From Antarctobacter sediminis (GTDB taxonomy: Bacteria > Pseudomonadota > Alphaproteobacteria > Rhodobacterales > Rhodobacteraceae), in NCBI RefSeq assembly GCF_019218285.1, contig NZ_JAHUZG010000009.1:31685-95684 (forward strand): 64,000 nt of DNA, given 5' to 3'. Each line of letters begins with the position of its first letter. Positions within the stretch are counted from its first letter, which is position 1. Below the pieces are notes generated by a model. That model saw only the letters and a list, made by a program, of their open reading frames with translations, was not told the DNA's origin and ran no database searches. The position numbers and the translations under genes are program-made. Positions 16,641-24,580 of the stretch are shown here, piece by piece.

Positions 16641-17633
16641 TTAGCCGCGGCCGTCTTCTTCGTCGCGCGTGGCTAGCCAGTCGCGGTGAAGTCTTTCGAT
16701 GTTATCCTCCAGCCAGGTGTCGAACCCTTCGGCGCTTTTGCCGGCCAGTTCGATCCTCAGCTTGTCGCCTTTGCGGGTGATCTGACCCAGACGTTTGCCA
16801 TCGGGCCGGGTCAGCGCGCGTTTCTGCGCTGCCGGGGCAGGGGGGCTATCCGGGGCGGGCGCGGAACTGGGCACACGCTTTTCCAGCCAGCTGAACAGCG
16901 CGTCGAACCGATCGTCGGATTTGCCAAGCGCGTGGGCGCTCAGCATGTCCAGACCCAGATCGGTTTCGATGCCCTGATCGGTCCAGCGCGTGGCAAAGGC
17001 CAGCCATCGGTCCCGCCCGACAGAGGGGGCGGCACCGATGTGTTCGATGATCTCGACGGGGATCGCCTCGGCCACCTGCAAAAGGCGCGAAATCAGCGTT
17101 TTGTCCGTGGTCAGCGCGTCGGCGATGATCTTGCGATCATAACCGGCCTCGACCATCTGCCGGGCAAAGTTTGCCTTTTCGATAAAGGAGAGATCGCGCC
17201 GGGCCGAGTTTTCCTGACCCTGCGCAAGAATCGCCTCGCGGTCGTCCAGATCGCGGATCATCGCCTTGACCGGCAGGCCAAGGTCGCGCAGCGCCAGCAC
17301 CCGGCGCCGACCGTAAACGATGCGGTAGCGTTCGGAATCCTGCGGATCGGGGCGGACCAGCACCGGGACCTGCTGGCCATAGGTGCGGATGGACTCCATC
17401 AGCGTGGCGTGTTCGGCCTCGTCATGTTCGACGCGATCGCGCAACCCGCCTTCGATGATGGTGTTAGGATCCAGTTCCACCACCGAACGGCTTTTCAGGT
17501 CCGCGATGGATTGCGACACGGCCCCGATGGCACCCTTGGCATAGCGGGGCGCGCGGGTCTGCGGATCGTCAGGGGCAGGGGGCTGGGATTTTGCCTGATC
17601 CATCAGGCCCTGCAAAAGATTCTTGCGTGCCAT
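16641..17633 (-). CDS. repB: Partitioning protein RepB (ParB family)
   Basis: 330 aa. N-terminal MARKNLLQGLMDQ is typical of RepB; a ParB/Srx nuclease-like core follows (VLVRPDPQDSERYRIVYGRR, AILAQGQENSARRDLSFIEK) and then a helix-turn-helix (YDRKIIADALTTDKTLISRL). RepB binds the parS sites and cooperates with RepA in partition and in autorepression of the operon. ATG 17633 overlaps the repA stop (TGATG); an ATG 12 nt further upstream is also possible. A 192-nt gap with the ctRNA gene separates it from repC. Confidence 0.96.
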   Translation of the reverse strand: MARKNLLQGLMDQAKSQPPAPDDPQTRAPRYAKGAIGAVSQSIADLKSRSVVELDPNTIIEGGLRDRVEHDEAEHATLMESIRTYGQQVPVLVRPDPQDSERYRIVYGRRRVLALRDLGLPVKAMIRDLDDREAILAQGQENSARRDLSFIEKANFARQMVEAGYDRKIIADALTTDKTLISRLLQVAEAIPVEIIEHIGAAPSVGRDRWLAFATRWTDQGIETDLGLDMLSAHALGKSDDRFDALFSWLEKRVPSSAPAPDSPPAPAAQKRALTRPDGKRLGQITRKGDKLRIELAGKSAEGFDTWLEDNIERLHRDWLATRDEEDGRG

Positions 17634-18808
17634 CAGCGCCCCCATGCTTTCTGGATCAGATCCTGAATTTCGCCGTTCACCGCATCAAGGCTTTCGCGGG
17701 CGCGGTCATAGGTCGAGCGGGTGAACTGGCTGCGTTCGACCTCGTAGAGGGTTTGTTTGGTGATGCCCGCATCGGAAATGGCGGTGGATTTCAAAACCGT
17801 GTGATTCAGCACATGTTCCCCGAACATCGAGCGCATGAAGCTGACCATCTGGTTCTGTGGCCCGTCGCCCGGTTCATACCTTGTTATAACATAACGCAGC
17901 CAGTCATAAGACATGTCGCCGCCCGCCTCGGCCACAACGGACAAGAGGTTCGACGTCATCAGCAGGAACTGACACATGGACATCACGTCGAGCATCTGCG
18001 GATGCACGGTGACAAGCACCGCCGTGGCCGCCGACAGGGCCGACATGGTCAGAAAGCCCAGCTGTGGCGGGCAATCCATGACCACGATGTCATAATCGTC
18101 GGCCACCTGCGCCAGCGCCGAACCGATGCGGGTAAAGAAGGTGTCGCCGTCCCGGTTCAGGATCGCGCGGGGGGTGTCGTGCTCGAACTCCATCAGGTCG
18201 AGGTTGCCGGGCACGATGTCGAGCGAGGGGTAATAGCTGCGCTGGATCACATCGCGCAGCGGCACCGGATCGTCATAGCGGATCGCATCGTACAGCGTGC
18301 CGCCATCCATCAGGTCAAATTCCGGCTGATAGCCATGCAGGGCCGAGAGCGAGGCCTGCGGGTCAAGGTCCACCGCCAGAACGCGATAGCCGTCCAGCGC
18401 GCATTTCTGCGCAAGATGGGCCGAGGTGGTCGTCTTGCCCGACCCGCCCTTGAAGTTGATCACGGTGATGACCTGAAGGTGATCGCCCTCACGCCGCCCG
18501 GGCAGATAGGTGCCCGGCACCTTGGCGCCCTGTTCCAGATACTGGCGCAGGCCGACGATGTCTTCGGCGGAATAGAGCCGGCGACCGCCGGGGCCGGTTT
18601 CGGGCTGCGGTCCCTTGTCGTCGAGGCTGAGCTTGCGCAGGTAGGCGTCTTTGACCCCCAAAAGCGCCGCGACCTCGCCGCTGGTGAATTTGCGCAGTTG
18701 CTTGCGCGCATGCGGGGGGAACAGCTGGGCGCGATGCGCCTGCAACCGTTCGGAAAGTTTCTCGGCATGGATGCCGACAAGCGTATCGATTCTGTCCTGA
18801 CTGCCCAT
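17633..18808 (-). CDS. repA: Partitioning ATPase RepA (ParA family)
   Basis: 391 aa. An N-terminal winged-HTH region (FTSGEVAALLGVKDAYLRKL) used for operon autorepression precedes the ParA ATPase: deviant Walker A KGGSGKTT at 120-127, Walker A' DLDPQASLSALHG near 147 and DCPPQLGFLTMSALSA. First gene of repABC. The 306-bp region upstream (18809-19114) carries its promoter and a cluster of DnaA-box-like sequences. Confidence 0.96.
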   Translation of the reverse strand: MGSQDRIDTLVGIHAEKLSERLQAHRAQLFPPHARKQLRKFTSGEVAALLGVKDAYLRKLSLDDKGPQPETGPGGRRLYSAEDIVGLRQYLEQGAKVPGTYLPGRREGDHLQVITVINFKGGSGKTTTSAHLAQKCALDGYRVLAVDLDPQASLSALHGYQPEFDLMDGGTLYDAIRYDDPVPLRDVIQRSYYPSLDIVPGNLDLMEFEHDTPRAILNRDGDTFFTRIGSALAQVADDYDIVVMDCPPQLGFLTMSALSAATAVLVTVHPQMLDVMSMCQFLLMTSNLLSVVAEAGGDMSYDWLRYVITRYEPGDGPQNQMVSFMRSMFGEHVLNHTVLKSTAISDAGITKQTLYEVERSQFTRSTYDRARESLDAVNGEIQDLIQKAWGR

Positions 18809-18915
18809 AACCGCCGTTAACCTTGTTATTCGCCGCTTGTTGTTACGCTTCGCGGCGTGTTTTTCGGTTTATGGCGTAATTAGATGCCGCCATTCGGGGA
18901 TTCGAGCAAGCCTTT

Positions 18916-18952
18916 TTATCCCCATCTTGTGGATAACTCGGGACTTTCCACA
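18916..18952. promoter_or_regulatory. Cluster of DnaA-box-like sequences
   Basis: TGTGGATAA at 18928-18936 is a perfect reverse-strand match to the DnaA box TTATCCACA; TTATCCCCA at 18916-18924 differs by one base; CTTTCCACA at 18944-18952 differs by two. Three such sites in 37 bp upstream of repA are unlikely by chance, though the repABC origin itself is normally inside repC. Confidence 0.5.
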
Positions 18953-19082
18953 AGAAACACGGCCCTGAGACAGGATCGTGGGGCGGATTCCCGGTCGAGT
19001 CCAGAGCGCGGGGGCCTTGCTACGGGTCGGGGGGATTTTTCCGCTTGCGCGAGTCGGAGGGATTCGGCAGTGTTTCATTATG

Positions 19083-19096
19083 CGAACAAAAGTGCG
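19083..19096. promoter_or_regulatory. Regional operator variant (CGAACAAAAGTGCG)
   Basis: Copy of the shared element, preceded by TTATG and followed by TAAAAT, which could be a -10 box. It ends 18 bp before the ATG of the NAD-kinase-like gene, so a bound regulator would block transcription of the gcvPA-gcvPB operon. Confidence 0.65.
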
Positions 19097-19114
19097 TAAA
19101 ATGATCGGATCGGC

Positions 19115-20191
19115 ATGGCGCGACTGGGATTGGTGATCAACCCGGTGGCGGGATTGGGCGGTGCCATGGCGCGCAAGGGCAGCGATGAGCCCGATATTGC
19201 CGCCCGTGCCCTTGCCGAAGGACGGATGCCGCTGGCCCCGATCCGGGCCGCGCGCGCCTTGGACGCATTTTGGCAGACCAGTGGCGCCGAAGTCCTGGCC
19301 GGCCCCTTGGCGCCGAGCCGAACCCGTCTTGTTGGCCCAGGGGCCCAAAGCCACAGCGCCGAGGATACCCGCGCGGCGGTGGCGGCAATGCAGGGCGAGG
19401 TGGACCTGATCCTGTTCGCCGGGGGCGACGGCACGGCGCGCGATATTTGCGCGGCAAATGAGAGCGGCGTGCCGATCCTTGGCATTCCCAGCGGGGTCAA
19501 GATGCACTCTGGCGTCTTTGCCCGCTCACCGGAACGGGCGGGCCGTTTGGCGGCGGCTTTCCTGAGTGACGCGCGGCGGCGCACCGAACTGGTCGAGATC
19601 CTTGATCTGGACGAGGCGGCGCGGCGCGCGGGGCGGCTGACCGCGCGGCTGTTCACCGTGGCGCGCACGCCGCTGGACGGGCAGGGCGCCCGGCAGAACC
19701 CCAAGGCCGGCAATACCGACACGGTGGGCGAACTGGATGCCGCGCTGGCCGCCTATGTCGCCGGAATGCGCGACGACTGGCTGTATGTTCTGGGGCCGGG
19801 GGCGACGATGATGGCGCTGAAGGACCGGCTGGGCGGTGGCAGCCTGCTGGGCGTGGACCTTGCGCGGGGCGGGCGGATCGTGGCCCGCGATCTGGACGAA
19901 ACCGCGCTACTGACATGGGCCGAGGGGCACCGCCTGCGGATCGCGCTGACGGTGGTTGGCGGGCAGGGTTTTGTCCTTGGTCGCGGCAATCAGCAGATCT
20001 CGGCCCGGGTGCTGCGGGCGGCGGGGCTGCCGCCCATCGATGTGATCTGCGGGCCGGACAAGCTGGCCGCGCTGAACCCGAGTGAACTGACCATCGACAC
20101 CGGCGATCCCGGTCTGGACGCGGAACTGGCCGGATATTGGCCGGTGATGACCGGGCCGGGACGCAAACAGGTGATGCGCGTGGTCGCATAG
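19115..20191 (+). CDS. ATP-NAD kinase family protein (COG3199/AcoX-like)
   Basis: 358 aa, cytoplasmic. GLVINPVAGLGGAMARKGSD at the N terminus and the nucleotide motif FAGGDGTARDI near residue 108, followed by GVPILGIPSGVKMHSGVFA, are hallmarks of the COG3199 NAD-kinase-like family that includes AcoX of acetoin operons. The reaction in such operon-linked members is not established; phosphorylation of NAD or of a pathway intermediate is possible. It begins 18 bp after the regional operator and is followed after 21 nt by gcvPA, so it is the first gene of a three-gene operon with the two-subunit glycine decarboxylase. Confidence 0.85.
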   Translation: MARLGLVINPVAGLGGAMARKGSDEPDIAARALAEGRMPLAPIRAARALDAFWQTSGAEVLAGPLAPSRTRLVGPGAQSHSAEDTRAAVAAMQGEVDLILFAGGDGTARDICAANESGVPILGIPSGVKMHSGVFARSPERAGRLAAAFLSDARRRTELVEILDLDEAARRAGRLTARLFTVARTPLDGQGARQNPKAGNTDTVGELDAALAAYVAGMRDDWLYVLGPGATMMALKDRLGGGSLLGVDLARGGRIVARDLDETALLTWAEGHRLRIALTVVGGQGFVLGRGNQQISARVLRAAGLPPIDVICGPDKLAALNPSELTIDTGDPGLDAELAGYWPVMTGPGRKQVMRVVA

Positions 20192-20212
20192 CAACAAGAA
20201 CAGGAGAGGACG

Positions 20213-21592
20213 ATGAAAGCGCATCCATGGATGGCGAATTCCGGCGGATCGGCCAAGCAGGAGATGCTGGCCGCGCTGGGGGTGAATGATGTCGAGGCGC
20301 TGTTTGCGCAGATCCCCGAGGATCACCGCATGACGCGGCCCTTGGACCTGCCGCCGCAACTGTCATCGGAGGTGGCGCTGTCGCGGCATCTGGACGACCT
20401 GATGGCCAAGAACACGGTTTTCCCGGTCGGGTCCTGTTTCCGCGGCGCGGGGGCATGGCCGCATTACGTGCCCGCGATCTGCGACGAGGTGGTGGGGCGC
20501 TATGAATGGCAGACCTCGGTCTTTGGCTCGCCCACCTCGGACCACGGGCGCAATCAGGCCTGGTTCGAATTCACCAGCCAGATCGGCGCGCTGGTGGAAA
20601 TGGATTTCGTCGGCCTGCCGGTCTATTCGTGGGGCTGTGCGGTGGGCCATGCGGTGCGCATGGCCAGCCGGATGACCGGGCGGCGCAAGGTCGTTGTTCC
20701 TGCGGTCATGGACCCCGAGCGCCGGATGGTGCTGGAGACCTATTGCGAACCCACGGAAATGGCGCGGCATATCGAGATCGTGACCGTGGCCATGGGCGCG
20801 GATGGCACGATTGACCGCGCGGAGCTGAAGGCCAAGCTGGAGGGCGCGGCGGCGCTGTATTTCGAGACGCCCGGCTATCTGGGTGTGATCGACGCCGATC
20901 CCGGCGAGTTGTGCGCTTTGGCACGTGAGGCGGGGGCCGAGGCAATCGTGGGTGTCGATCCGCTGTCGCTGGGCCTGCTGGAGGCGCCGGGCGCCTATGG
21001 CGCGACGATTGCCGTGGGGCCGACGCAGCCTTTGGGCGTGCATATGTACGCCGGCGGCGGGGTAGGGGGCTTTATCGCCTCGCCCGACGAGGAACGCTAT
21101 GCGCGCGAATACAACACGCTGAACATCTCGATTTCCGAAACGCGCGAGCCGGGGGAGTTTGGTTTTGGCCTGACGCTGTTCCACCAGTCGTCCTATGGGA
21201 TGCGGGACGAGGGCAAGGACTGGACCGGCAATTCCACCTATCTTTGGTCGCTGGCCAATGCCGCCTATATGGCCGCGATGGGGCCGGAAGGCTTTGCCGA
21301 GGTGGGCCGGTTGATCATGGCGCGGGCCAAGGCTGCGGCGGAGGCGCTGAATGCGCTGGAGGGTGTGGCGGTCGACCTGTCGCGCCCGGTGTTCAAGGAA
21401 TTCGTCGCCCGTTTCGACAAGCCGGTGGCAGAGGTCAACGCGGCGCTGCGCGCGGCGGGCATCCTTGGTGGCAAGGACCTGACCGGAGAGCCGGGGATCA
21501 GCGGTAACGCGATGCTGGTTTGCGTGACCGAAGTACATACCGAAGACGACATCGACCGACTGGTCGCAGCAGTGAAGGAGGCCGTGGCATGA
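20213..21592 (+). CDS. gcvPA: Glycine dehydrogenase (decarboxylating) subunit 1, GcvPA-like
   Basis: 459 aa. Matches the N-terminal half of P-protein, as found in two-subunit glycine decarboxylases (GSCFRGAGAWPHYVPAICDE, YEWQTSVFGSPTSDHGRNQA, then a PLP-fold domain with a nucleophile-free active site). AGGAGAGG 8 nt before the ATG. Subunit 1 pairs with the PLP-carrying subunit 2 next to it. Many alphaproteobacteria carry a single-chain GcvP, so the split form on a repABC replicon is an extra, possibly specialised, enzyme. No gcvT or gcvH is near. Confidence 0.9.
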   Translation: MKAHPWMANSGGSAKQEMLAALGVNDVEALFAQIPEDHRMTRPLDLPPQLSSEVALSRHLDDLMAKNTVFPVGSCFRGAGAWPHYVPAICDEVVGRYEWQTSVFGSPTSDHGRNQAWFEFTSQIGALVEMDFVGLPVYSWGCAVGHAVRMASRMTGRRKVVVPAVMDPERRMVLETYCEPTEMARHIEIVTVAMGADGTIDRAELKAKLEGAAALYFETPGYLGVIDADPGELCALAREAGAEAIVGVDPLSLGLLEAPGAYGATIAVGPTQPLGVHMYAGGGVGGFIASPDEERYAREYNTLNISISETREPGEFGFGLTLFHQSSYGMRDEGKDWTGNSTYLWSLANAAYMAAMGPEGFAEVGRLIMARAKAAAEALNALEGVAVDLSRPVFKEFVARFDKPVAEVNAALRAAGILGGKDLTGEPGISGNAMLVCVTEVHTEDDIDRLVAAVKEAVA

Positions 21593-23133
21593 CCGCCCCC
21601 GTCAAGGAGTATCTCAAGCAGTCCAAGGGCTTTCATTCGGCCAAATGGTCCGAGCCGGTGGTCATGGAAATGACCGGCACGGGCCGCCGCGGCGTGGTCT
21701 TTGACGATGCGCCCGCGCCCGTGCTGCCGGGCAAGGCCGCCCGCAAGACGGCGCCGGCGCTGCCCGAGGTGACAGAGCATGACGCGCTGCGCCATTATCT
21801 GCACCTGTCCCAGATGTGCCTTGGCATGATGGGCGTGTCGCTGTTTGGCACCTGCACGATGAAATACAACCCGCGCATCGGTGAGCGTGCGACGCTGGAA
21901 CATCTGCGCGGCCTGCATCCGTTGCAAGAGGCAGAGACCCTGCAAGGGGTGCTGGAGCTATACGATAATTTCAGCGATTTCCTGTGCGAAGTCAGCGGCA
22001 TGGACCAGTTCGTCTTTCAGGCGGGGGGCGGCGCGGACGCGGCCTATACCCATGCCTGCGTAACGCGGGCCTATCACGCCAGCCGGGGCGAATTGCAGCA
22101 ACGTGACCAGATCATCACCACGATCCAGACGCACCCCTGTTCGCCCGCGACCGCCAATACGGCGGGGTTCGAGGTCATCACGCTGTCGTTGGAGGAAAAC
22201 GGCTATCCCTCGATCGAGCAGCTGAAATCGGTGGTCGGACCGCGCACCGCGGCGCTGATGGTGAACAACCCCGACGACATGGGGATCTACAACCCGGACA
22301 TAAAGGAATGGGTGCGGATCGTGCATGAGGCCGGAGGCCTGTGTTTCTACGATCATGCCAATTTCAACGGGGTGATGAGCCGCTTGCGTGCGCGGGAACT
22401 GGGCTTTGATGCCTGCATGTACATGCTGCACAAGACATTCGGCGCGCCCAAAGGTGGCGGCGGGCCTGCCGTGGGGGCCTATGGCTGTGCCGAACATCTG
22501 GTGCCTTTCCTGCCTGCGCCCGTGGTGGTCAAGGAGGGCGACGGCTATAAGCTGGACGAGGATCGCCCGCAGAGCATCGGCCGGGTGCGCGAGTTCTGGG
22601 GCAATGCCCCGCAGGTGATGAAGGCCTATGCCTGGGCCCGTGCGATGGGCGCCGAGGGGCTGCGCGAGGCGGCGGATATTTCGGTGCTGTCGAACAACTA
22701 CATGGATTGGCGTCTGGGTCAGGCCAAGGGCGTGAGCCGGTCGAACCCCGGCATCGACGCGCCGCGCATGGAGATGACGCGCCATTCCGTGGAACAGGTG
22801 ACGGCGGACACAGGCTGTACCGTCTTTGAGATCTCGAACCGGATGACGGATTTCGGCATCGACGCGCTGTGGTTGAGCCATGAGCCTTGGCTGGTGGCGG
22901 AACCGTTCACACCGGAGGCGGGCGAGCTGTGGTCGAAGGAGGACATCGACTATTGGATCGACGTGCTGGAACATGTGATCGGCGAGGCCTACGCCGATGC
23001 CGAGATCGTCAAGACCGCGCCGCATAACGGGCCGATCAAGGCGCTGACCTCGGCGCTGGACGATCCGGCGGTCTGGGCGACCACGTGGCGCGCCTATGAA
23101 CGCAAACATCTGAAGCGGATGGCGGCGGAGTAG
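21589..23133 (+). CDS. gcvPB: Glycine dehydrogenase (decarboxylating) subunit 2, GcvPB-like
   Basis: 514 aa from the ATG at 21589, which overlaps the gcvPA stop (ATGA). The PLP lysine is in MLHKTFGAPKGGGGP; the fold-type-I aminotransferase core includes QAGGGADAAYTHACVTRAYH, and FGTCTMKYNPRIGE near residue 85 is typical of subunit 2. The family usually has PHGGGGP, here PKGGGGP. With GcvPA it would decarboxylate glycine and transfer aminomethyl to a lipoyl H-protein supplied from elsewhere, or act on a related amino acid. Operon and operator position place it under the regional regulator. Confidence 0.9.
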   Translation: MTAPVKEYLKQSKGFHSAKWSEPVVMEMTGTGRRGVVFDDAPAPVLPGKAARKTAPALPEVTEHDALRHYLHLSQMCLGMMGVSLFGTCTMKYNPRIGERATLEHLRGLHPLQEAETLQGVLELYDNFSDFLCEVSGMDQFVFQAGGGADAAYTHACVTRAYHASRGELQQRDQIITTIQTHPCSPATANTAGFEVITLSLEENGYPSIEQLKSVVGPRTAALMVNNPDDMGIYNPDIKEWVRIVHEAGGLCFYDHANFNGVMSRLRARELGFDACMYMLHKTFGAPKGGGGPAVGAYGCAEHLVPFLPAPVVVKEGDGYKLDEDRPQSIGRVREFWGNAPQVMKAYAWARAMGAEGLREAADISVLSNNYMDWRLGQAKGVSRSNPGIDAPRMEMTRHSVEQVTADTGCTVFEISNRMTDFGIDALWLSHEPWLVAEPFTPEAGELWSKEDIDYWIDVLEHVIGEAYADAEIVKTAPHNGPIKALTSALDDPAVWATTWRAYERKHLKRMAAE

Positions 23134-23145
23134 CGGATCGGGTGC

Positions 23146-23210
23146 GCCCCGCCGGGGCGGCCGCGCCTGCGGCGCGGTTGTTGGGGGCGCTGCCCCCGTC
23201 CCCTGCGGGG
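23146..23210. repeat. GC-rich array of four small hairpins
   Basis: Four perfect back-to-back stem-loops with 3-nt loops: GCCCC-GCC-GGGGC, CCGCGCC-TGC-GGCGCGG (23161-23177), GGGGGC-GCT-GCCCCC (23183-23197) and CCCC-TGC-GGGG (23200-23210), then CCTCCCCCGGGATATTT. It fills the gap between the convergent gcvPB and toxin genes. It resembles the dispersed GC-rich intergenic elements of Rhodobacteraceae; a transcription-stop or mRNA-stabilising role is likely. Confidence 0.55.
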
Positions 23211-23247
23211 CCTCCCCCGGGATATTTCACGACAGAAGAAGCCCGGA

Positions 23248-23559
23248 TCAGCGTGTGCCGATGCGGGCCTGCCAGTTGGCGCCGCCCCAGGCGATCAGGT
23301 GGATGAGGACGGTCTGTGTTTCGTCATCCACGGAGAAGCAGATCACGCCGCGTCGTCCCGAGGGGATCGCGCGGAGGCCCGGCAGGATGTCATCGCGGGT
23401 GGTGCCGCGATGCGGCGTTTCCGCGAGGCTGCGGGCACTGTCGCGCAACTGGTTCAGGATGGCGTTGGTGGTCTTTGGTCCGGCATGGGGCAGCATGGCG
23501 CGGGCGATGCCGCGCAGGTCCTGTGCCACCTTTGGGTGGAAACGGATTTGGTAGTTCAC
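23248..23559 (-). CDS. RelE/ParE-family toxin of a type II toxin-antitoxin pair
   Basis: 103 aa, starting at a GTG (23559) that overlaps the antitoxin stop (GTGA). The sequence (IRFHPKVAQDLRGIARAMLP, GLRAIPSGRRGVICFSVDDE, VLIHLIAWGG) fits the ParE/RelE fold: helix pair followed by a beta sheet with the conserved C-terminal basic residues. ParE members inhibit gyrase, RelE members cut mRNA; which applies is not clear. Its position on a repABC replicon suggests a role in plasmid maintenance. Confidence 0.85.
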   Translation of the reverse strand: MNYQIRFHPKVAQDLRGIARAMLPHAGPKTTNAILNQLRDSARSLAETPHRGTTRDDILPGLRAIPSGRRGVICFSVDDETQTVLIHLIAWGGANWQARIGTR

Positions 23560-23816
23560 GCTTGTTTCAGATCGTCGAAAGCGGCGGCGAAGGTTGTTTC
23601 CTCGTCGAGGTAGTCTTTGGCCGGGGTTTCTGCGCGGTTGCGGAGCTCTTCGGCCACGGCGTCGAGCATCGTGGCGCGCAGTTCCTCGTCCTGCATCAAG
23701 CGTTCGAGGGCGGCGGCGACGCCTGCGCTGGCGGTGGCATAGACGCCCTTGTCCACCTGTTCCCTGAGAAAGCGGTGGTGGCGGTCGGTGAAGCTGAGCG
23801 TGGTCTTGACGGTCAT
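23556..23816 (-). CDS. ParD-like antitoxin
   Basis: 86 aa. N-terminal ribbon-helix-helix (KTTLSFTDRHHRFLREQVDK, then YATASAGVAAALERLMQDEE) and an acidic, flexible C-terminal tail (DYLDEETTFAAAFDDLKQA) that would wrap the toxin: the ParD/CC2985 type. ATG 23816 is preceded by GGAGG, which is part of the operator palindrome. It binds and neutralises the toxin encoded downstream and should autorepress the pair. Confidence 0.87.
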   Translation of the reverse strand: MTVKTTLSFTDRHHRFLREQVDKGVYATASAGVAAALERLMQDEELRATMLDAVAEELRNRAETPAKDYLDEETTFAAAFDDLKQA

Positions 23817-23823
23817 GGTGCGG

Positions 23824-23852
23824 CCTCCGGTATGACAATATCATACCGGAGG
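23824..23852. promoter_or_regulatory. Operator palindrome of the toxin-antitoxin operon
   Basis: CCTCCGGTATGA-CAATA-TCATACCGGAGG, a perfect 12-bp inverted repeat 7 bp upstream of the antitoxin ATG. On the minus strand it includes TATGAT (a likely -10 box) and the GGAGG ribosome site. Probable binding site of the antitoxin dimer for autorepression. Confidence 0.8.
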
Positions 23853-23869
23853 GGCGGTTTGGCAAGGGC

Positions 23870-24580
23870 TCAGATGAAAGGTTCGAGCCGGGTGTTGACG
23901 ACGATTTCCGGCAGGCTGGCCTGATTGGGCAGGGAGAGGACCAGTGAGACGATTTCGGCCACGTCGTCCGGTTGCAGGCGCTTGTCCTTGGGGGTGACGC
24001 CGGGGATGTCGGCGATCATTTCGGTGTCGATGGCGCCGGGGCAGATGGCGGTGCCGCGCAGGCCCTCGTCCCAGCCCTGAAAGCGGACCGCCTGTGTCAT
24101 CGACAAAAGCGCGCCCTTGGTCATGACGTAGCCCAGCGAGGCGGAGGGGTCGCGGTAGCGTTTGGCGTCGGTCGAGGCGATGGACACGACGCGGCCCCTG
24201 CCTGACGCCTTGAGATGGGGCAGGGCGGCGCGGATCAGGCGGAAGGGGGCCTTGACGTTGACCGTCCAGAGGTCATCGAGGTCGGCCTCTGTGCCGCGGG
24301 TGAAATCGACCATCTTGAGGATGCCGGCGTTGTTGATCAGCGCGTCGGGCGCGCCCATCTGCGCCACGGTCGCATCGACCCAGGCCTGGGCGGTTTCGGG
24401 CGCGTCGGCATCGAAGCGGTGGGCCTGAAGCTGGTCCGGGTCGGCATCCGGGAAGGCCTGTGCCAGCTTTTCGGGCTGACGCAGGCCGACCGAGACGCGG
24501 TGCCCGTCCGCAAGGCAGCGGGCGGTGATGGCGGCGCCGAGGCCCCGCGCACCGCCCGAGATCATGACGATCCGGCCCAT
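23870..24580 (-). CDS. Short-chain dehydrogenase/reductase (classical SDR)
   Basis: 236 aa from the ATG at 24580 (TGATG overlap with the preceding SDR). Cofactor motif SGGARGLGAAI near residue 8, NNAG near 90, catalytic Ser in VSIAST and the active-site YVMTK near 155: a complete classical SDR. The frame stays open far upstream, but that part is antiparallel overlap with the next SDR and not real. Last gene of the leftward operon that begins at 32067. Substrate unknown; likely oxidation of a hydroxy intermediate. Confidence 0.9.
   Translation of the reverse strand: MGRIVMISGGARGLGAAITARCLADGHRVSVGLRQPEKLAQAFPDADPDQLQAHRFDADAPETAQAWVDATVAQMGAPDALINNAGILKMVDFTRGTEADLDDLWTVNVKAPFRLIRAALPHLKASGRGRVVSIASTDAKRYRDPSASLGYVMTKGALLSMTQAVRFQGWDEGLRGTAICPGAIDTEMIADIPGVTPKDKRLQPDDVAEIVSLVLSLPNQASLPEIVVNTRLEPFI

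Larger units (their letters stand above)
18809..19114. other. Divergent intergenic region between repA and the NAD-kinase-like gene
   Basis: 306 bp without a gene. Next to repA it holds short repeats of AACAAG (AACAACAAG, GAATAACAAG), likely RepA operator or promoter DNA. The middle has DnaA-box-like sites (18916-18952), and the right end has the regional operator at 19083. I see no credible small ORF. Confidence 0.6.

Noticed and set aside
23146..23226. CRISPR array
   Set aside because: The repeats are different small hairpins with no constant repeat and no spacers; no cas genes in the window.
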